In this document: positions 14,644 through 17,220 of the stretch, piece by piece
How positions within the stretch are numbered: the stretch's first letter is position 1
How the letters are laid out: each line of letters starts with the position of its first letter
Assembly: GCA_050258555.1 (NCBI GenBank)
Contig: JBLMZA010000014.1
Span: 1-17,220 of the forward strand
Origin: CAISDA01 sp050258555
GTDB lineage: Bacteria > Bacteroidota > Ignavibacteria > UBA10030 > UBA8401
DNA: 17,220 nucleotides
Direction: 5' to 3'
The notes under the pieces: generated by a model
Told to the model about the DNA's origin: nothing
The model's database searches: none
The model's input: the letters and a program-made list of their open reading frames with translations, nothing else
Program-made: the position numbers and the translations under genes

Positions 14644-15873
14644 TTATTTCACTCTCTTGATGACAACGATCGTCTTGTCGTCCGAGTAGGCGCCGCGCGC
14701 GTTGAAGGAGAGCACATCCTCGATCAGCAGGCTCGTGATCTCCTTGGCGCTGTGCTTCTTCAGCTCCTTCAAGCGCTTGGAGAGGCGGCCTTCCGAGAAC
14801 TGCATGCCCGAGGCGTCCATCGCCTCCGAAACGCCGTCGGTGAAGATGAGCATGATGTCGCCCTTGCCGATCATGACCCCTTCGCTTCTATAATATTGAT
14901 TCGGGAAGGGACCGATGATGTTGCCGGTGGCCTCCAGGCATTCGATCGTATCACTCGATGCGCGGTAGAGCATCGGCGCGCAGTGGCCCGCATTGACGTA
15001 CGTGCACAATCCCTGCCGATCCTTCGCCAGTTCCGCATAAAAGAGCGTGATGAAGCGGTCGTCGGTGAAGGCGTGATGGACCAGGTTGTTGAGCTTGCGT
15101 ATGAGCGAACTGATCTTGGTCTGATAGCCCGCCCCCATCTTGAGCGCCCCCGACACATAGAGCGCCTGCACGGCGGCCGAGATGCCCTTGCTTGCCGCAT
15201 CGCCCACGGCGATGCCCAGGCGGTCGTCCTCCTCATCGCGGATGTAATCGAAAAAGTCGCCTCCCACGATGCGGTCGGCCATCGAGATGCCGAAGACCTC
15301 GTAATTATGGAACTTCATTTCATGCGCCGGAAGAATCGAGCGCTGGATCTCGCTTGCCTTGTCGAGGTCCTTCGTCAGGAGCGCCTGCTTGCGCGCGATG
15401 TGCCGGTCGCGCAGCATGTGCGTCACGGTCATGCCGATGATGTTCAATGTCGGCGCGGCGCTGTCATGATTCATGTCCGTGTTGAAGGAGAGCACGTACT
15501 GGAAGAGCTCCATGCCGTCGACCTTCACCAGGTCTCCCACGCCGGTGGCCGAATATTTGCGGATGCCTTTCGAGCGAAGGTAGGAGTTGGTCTCTTTGGC
15601 CACGATCGTCCGGTGCTTCGACAGATCCTTGAACATCCGGTACTCGCTCACCCTGACCATGAAATCCGGCTCGATCTTTTCGACCGATCCCACCTGCGCA
15701 ATGAGCCTGTAGCCGACGCATTCGCGCTCAAGCTTCCAGACACGCCCTCCGTGTATCGAAATCGTATCGTGCGCCACGATCTGGTGGAGCACATGCGTCA
15801 ACAGCTCTTCGGATGATGAAAATGTTTTTGAATCGAAACTCGCAATCGTCTTGTTCAACTGCCGCTGGTTCAT
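14644..15873 (-). CDS. GAF-like/SpoIIE-type PP2C serine phosphatase (RsbU-like)
   Basis: The ATG at 15873 is chosen, giving 409 residues. The only longer option is a TTG at 15942 inside a likely promoter. Residues about 15-165 look like a GAF sensor fold (ISIHGGRVWKLERECVGYRL). A helical linker leads to EIQRSILP (about 174), the usual entry to the SpoIIE PP2C domain. Metal-binding motifs of PP2C follow in order: VGGDFFDYI (about 202), VGDAASKG (about 219), FTDGVSEA (about 340) and SDDKTIVVIK (about 396), so the active site looks intact. Proteins of this class dephosphorylate anti-sigma-factor antagonists in partner-switching stress pathways. No STAS-domain antagonist or RsbW-like kinase is in the window, so its target is unknown. 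The protein lacks transmembrane segments and should be cytoplasmic. Followed 16 nt later by the Ca2+/H+ antiporter gene. Confidence 0.9.
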   Translation of the reverse strand: MNQRQLNKTIASFDSKTFSSSEELLTHVLHQIVAHDTISIHGGRVWKLERECVGYRLIAQVGSVEKIEPDFMVRVSEYRMFKDLSKHRTIVAKETNSYLRSKGIRKYSATGVGDLVKVDGMELFQYVLSFNTDMNHDSAAPTLNIIGMTVTHMLRDRHIARKQALLTKDLDKASEIQRSILPAHEMKFHNYEVFGISMADRIVGGDFFDYIRDEEDDRLGIAVGDAASKGISAAVQALYVSGALKMGAGYQTKISSLIRKLNNLVHHAFTDDRFITLFYAELAKDRQGLCTYVNAGHCAPMLYRASSDTIECLEATGNIIGPFPNQYYRSEGVMIGKGDIMLIFTDGVSEAMDASGMQFSEGRLSKRLKELKKHSAKEITSLLIEDVLSFNARGAYSDDKTIVVIKRVK

Positions 15874-15913
15874 GCCTGCCTGTGGGTTGTGGAAAAAGGA
15901 AACGACGTATGAT

Positions 15914-15942
15914 AATGTACCGTGATTGCCATGAAGAAACAA
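15914..15942 (-). promoter_or_regulatory. Putative sigma70-like promoter of the phosphatase-antiporter unit
   Basis: On the minus strand, TTGTTT (15937-15942) and TACATT (15914-15919) are 17 nt apart, upstream of the ATG at 15873. The -35 hexamer is identical to that of the glycosidase promoter. The -10 matches consensus at four of six positions. Placing a promoter here fits the end of the previous unit at the terminator just upstream. Confidence 0.4.
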
Positions 15943-15978
15943 GTGATGAAATTGTTACCCCGACCGACTAAAACACAA

Positions 15979-16011
15979 ACGCCCCTGCAAACGTTCGGTC
16001 TGCAGGGGCGT
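15979..16011 (-). terminator. Intrinsic terminator of the FadL-like gene
   Basis: An 11-bp stem (15979-15989 with 16001-16011, core CGCCCCTGCA) has an 11-nt loop. In the minus direction it is followed at once by TTTGTGTTTTAG, a U-rich tract. The hairpin starts 39 nt beyond the stop codon at 16051 and separates the porin gene from the phosphatase unit. An extra T7 run lies between stop and stem (16028-16034). Confidence 0.78.
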
Positions 16012-16050
16012 CGATTGAAAAAATATGAAAAAAAGCGGATGCTCGTTTTT

Positions 16051-17220
16051 TCAGAACCGGTAGGACACAGAGAAGTTCACACGGCGCGTATCGACCGATT
16101 CGTATGTGCGCGGCGGGAAGAGCTGATCCTGATAGGCCGTATGGAACGTGTTGAACGATCCGAGCGCCACGCCGAGATCGAGCAGAACGTTATTCTGCAG
16201 CAGGACTCCTGCGCCGGCGGTGACCGTCTTCACATCGAACGAGGACGGATCGCCCGCAAAGGGCGACGGGTTGATCATGTACCCGCCCCGGAGCCTGACG
16301 CCGATAGAAGGAATTTCGTATTCGGCGCCCAGGCGGAGGTTCGTCACGCCGCGATACTGTTTTGCAAGATCCGTATTCTGCTTTTCAAGATCCTTGTTAT
16401 TCGTCCATTCGATCTCCGTCCAGTCGGCATAATCGATATCGCCGGCAAGGATGAGCCCATTGAGGGGCTCCACGGAAACGCCGGCGCCGAACGTCCAGGG
16501 CGATGTGATGCCGTATTCGTTGTCGGCCGTGTACGAATATTGCGTTGCGCCAGGATTGTAATTCGCATCGAAGATGCTCTGGCCCGCATCGGTGTAGGTT
16601 TCACTCACCTTCACCGCGCTCGGCGTCTTGATCGTGAGTCCGAAACGGAAGCGGTCGCTTCTGTACATCATGCCGAAGAGCGCGTTGACGCCCGAGATGT
16701 CGTCTTCGATATCGCTGTCGTAGTAGAACTTATTGAAGCGCAGATAGGCCGAATCGGCCGGCAATTGCGCTTGCGTGTTCGCATAGACATTGCGCGTATC
16801 CTCCTCGAGGTAATTGCGCTGGTATGTATACGAACCCGAGAGCACATTGAGCGTGACGCCGAAGGAAACATCCTTCGCCACATCGATGGCCGCGGCAAAC
16901 GACCAGTTGCCGAGTCCGCCGGTTTCCTTCACCACCGCGCTCTGGTTCACGTTGCGCGTGATGGGTGTGTAGCCGTTCGAATTCTCGAGATAGACCTTGA
17001 AGGGCACGTCGTAGTATTCATCCGAATCATAGAGCGAGGGAATGATCGAGCTGTTCGGATTGAATCCGTTGAAGGACAGGGCCGTCGTATAGTCGCTGGC
17101 GCGGTTGTAGCCGAAGGCGACGACGAAGCTTCCCTGGCGCGTCGGGAACGGGAAGGCAAAGCCGATATTGTCGAGCTTGGTGGCCGATTTCGAATCGTCG
17201 GTCGTGGCGTCCATGAAGGA
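16051..17220 (-). CDS. FadL/OmpP1-type outer-membrane transporter, C-terminal part (5' end beyond the window)
   Basis: The frame is open to the right edge, giving 389 visible residues. The first in-frame Met (17214) is internal, because coding continues upstream (SFMDATTDDSK) and no signal peptide is present. The sequence resembles the OmpP1/FadL/TodX family: strand-rich repeats with aromatic girdles, IGFAFPFPTRQGSFVVAFGY, a middle part with FRFGLTIKTPSAVKVSE (the FadL family often has GWRFGLTYRSP here), GYMINPSPF, and the barrel terminus VNFSVSYRF with final Phe. Members import hydrophobic compounds such as fatty acids or aromatics across the outer membrane without TonB. Several long acidic loops (DSDEYYD, DSDIEDDIS) are present. 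The substrate is unknown. Its own terminator follows, so it is not part of the downstream unit. Confidence 0.82.
   Translation of the reverse strand, partial: SFMDATTDDSKSATKLDNIGFAFPFPTRQGSFVVAFGYNRASDYTTALSFNGFNPNSSIIPSLYDSDEYYDVPFKVYLENSNGYTPITRNVNQSAVVKETGGLGNWSFAAAIDVAKDVSFGVTLNVLSGSYTYQRNYLEEDTRNVYANTQAQLPADSAYLRFNKFYYDSDIEDDISGVNALFGMMYRSDRFRFGLTIKTPSAVKVSETYTDAGQSIFDANYNPGATQYSYTADNEYGITSPWTFGAGVSVEPLNGLILAGDIDYADWTEIEWTNNKDLEKQNTDLAKQYRGVTNLRLGAEYEIPSIGVRLRGGYMINPSPFAGDPSSFDVKTVTAGAGVLLQNNVLLDLGVALGSFNTFHTAYQDQLFPPRTYESVDTRRVNFSVSYRF

Noticed and set aside
14569..15816. A 415-codon plus-strand open frame opposite the SpoIIE phosphatase
   Set aside because: It is antisense to a phosphatase with all PP2C motifs intact, and no domain is recognisable in the product.

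Overview
This 17.2-kb window is moderately GC-rich. Every gene I can support lies on the minus strand, so transcription runs from high to low coordinates. The organism is probably a member of the Bacteroidota/Chlorobiota (FCB) group, in the style of Ignavibacteria or Kapabacteria. The evidence is two secreted proteins ending in type IX secretion (T9SS) type-A sorting domains with the QNYPNPFNP signature, a PorV/PorQ-family outer-membrane protein, and a TonB-dependent receptor with an N-terminal carboxypeptidase-regulatory-like domain. Unlike many Bacteroidetes, several genes carry clear Shine-Dalgarno sequences and sigma70-like promoters. The lineage is inferred from protein style; I ran no database search.

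Layout in transcription order. (a) 17220-16051: the 3' part of a FadL/OmpP1-type outer-membrane porin, closed by a good hairpin terminator at 15979-16011. (b) 15873-13530: a two-gene unit of a GAF-like/SpoIIE PP2C phosphatase (RsbU type) and a CaCA-family Ca2+/H+ antiporter, 16 nt apart, with a candidate promoter at 15914-15942. (c) 13367-8568: two tandem paralogous secreted GHL10 (DUF187) glycosidase-like proteins with FN3 modules and T9SS sorting tails, separated by a REP-like palindrome. (d) 8236-597: TonB receptor, secreted FN3 protein, PorV-like barrel and IPT/TIG beta-propeller lipoprotein, closed by a hairpin at 530-575. (e) 377-1: the 5' part of another secreted beta-propeller-like protein.

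Units (c) and (d) look functionally linked. Both put surface or extracellular proteins outside the cell, and both have the same perfect palindrome, TTGTATACAA, in their upstream regions. In (c) it overlaps the -10 element of a good sigma70-like promoter. In (d) it sits beside a second palindrome with the same GTATAC core. My working model is a co-regulated polysaccharide or peptidoglycan-fragment utilisation locus: T9SS-exported GHL10 enzymes cut a glycan outside the cell, surface proteins bind products, and the TonB receptor imports them. No SusD homologue is present. A T9SS-type FN3 protein, a PorV-like barrel and a TIG/propeller lipoprotein with a surface-export-like signal take the SusD position.

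I saw no tRNA, rRNA, CRISPR array, insertion sequence or integrase. The long plus-strand open frames are antisense shadows of the minus-strand genes.
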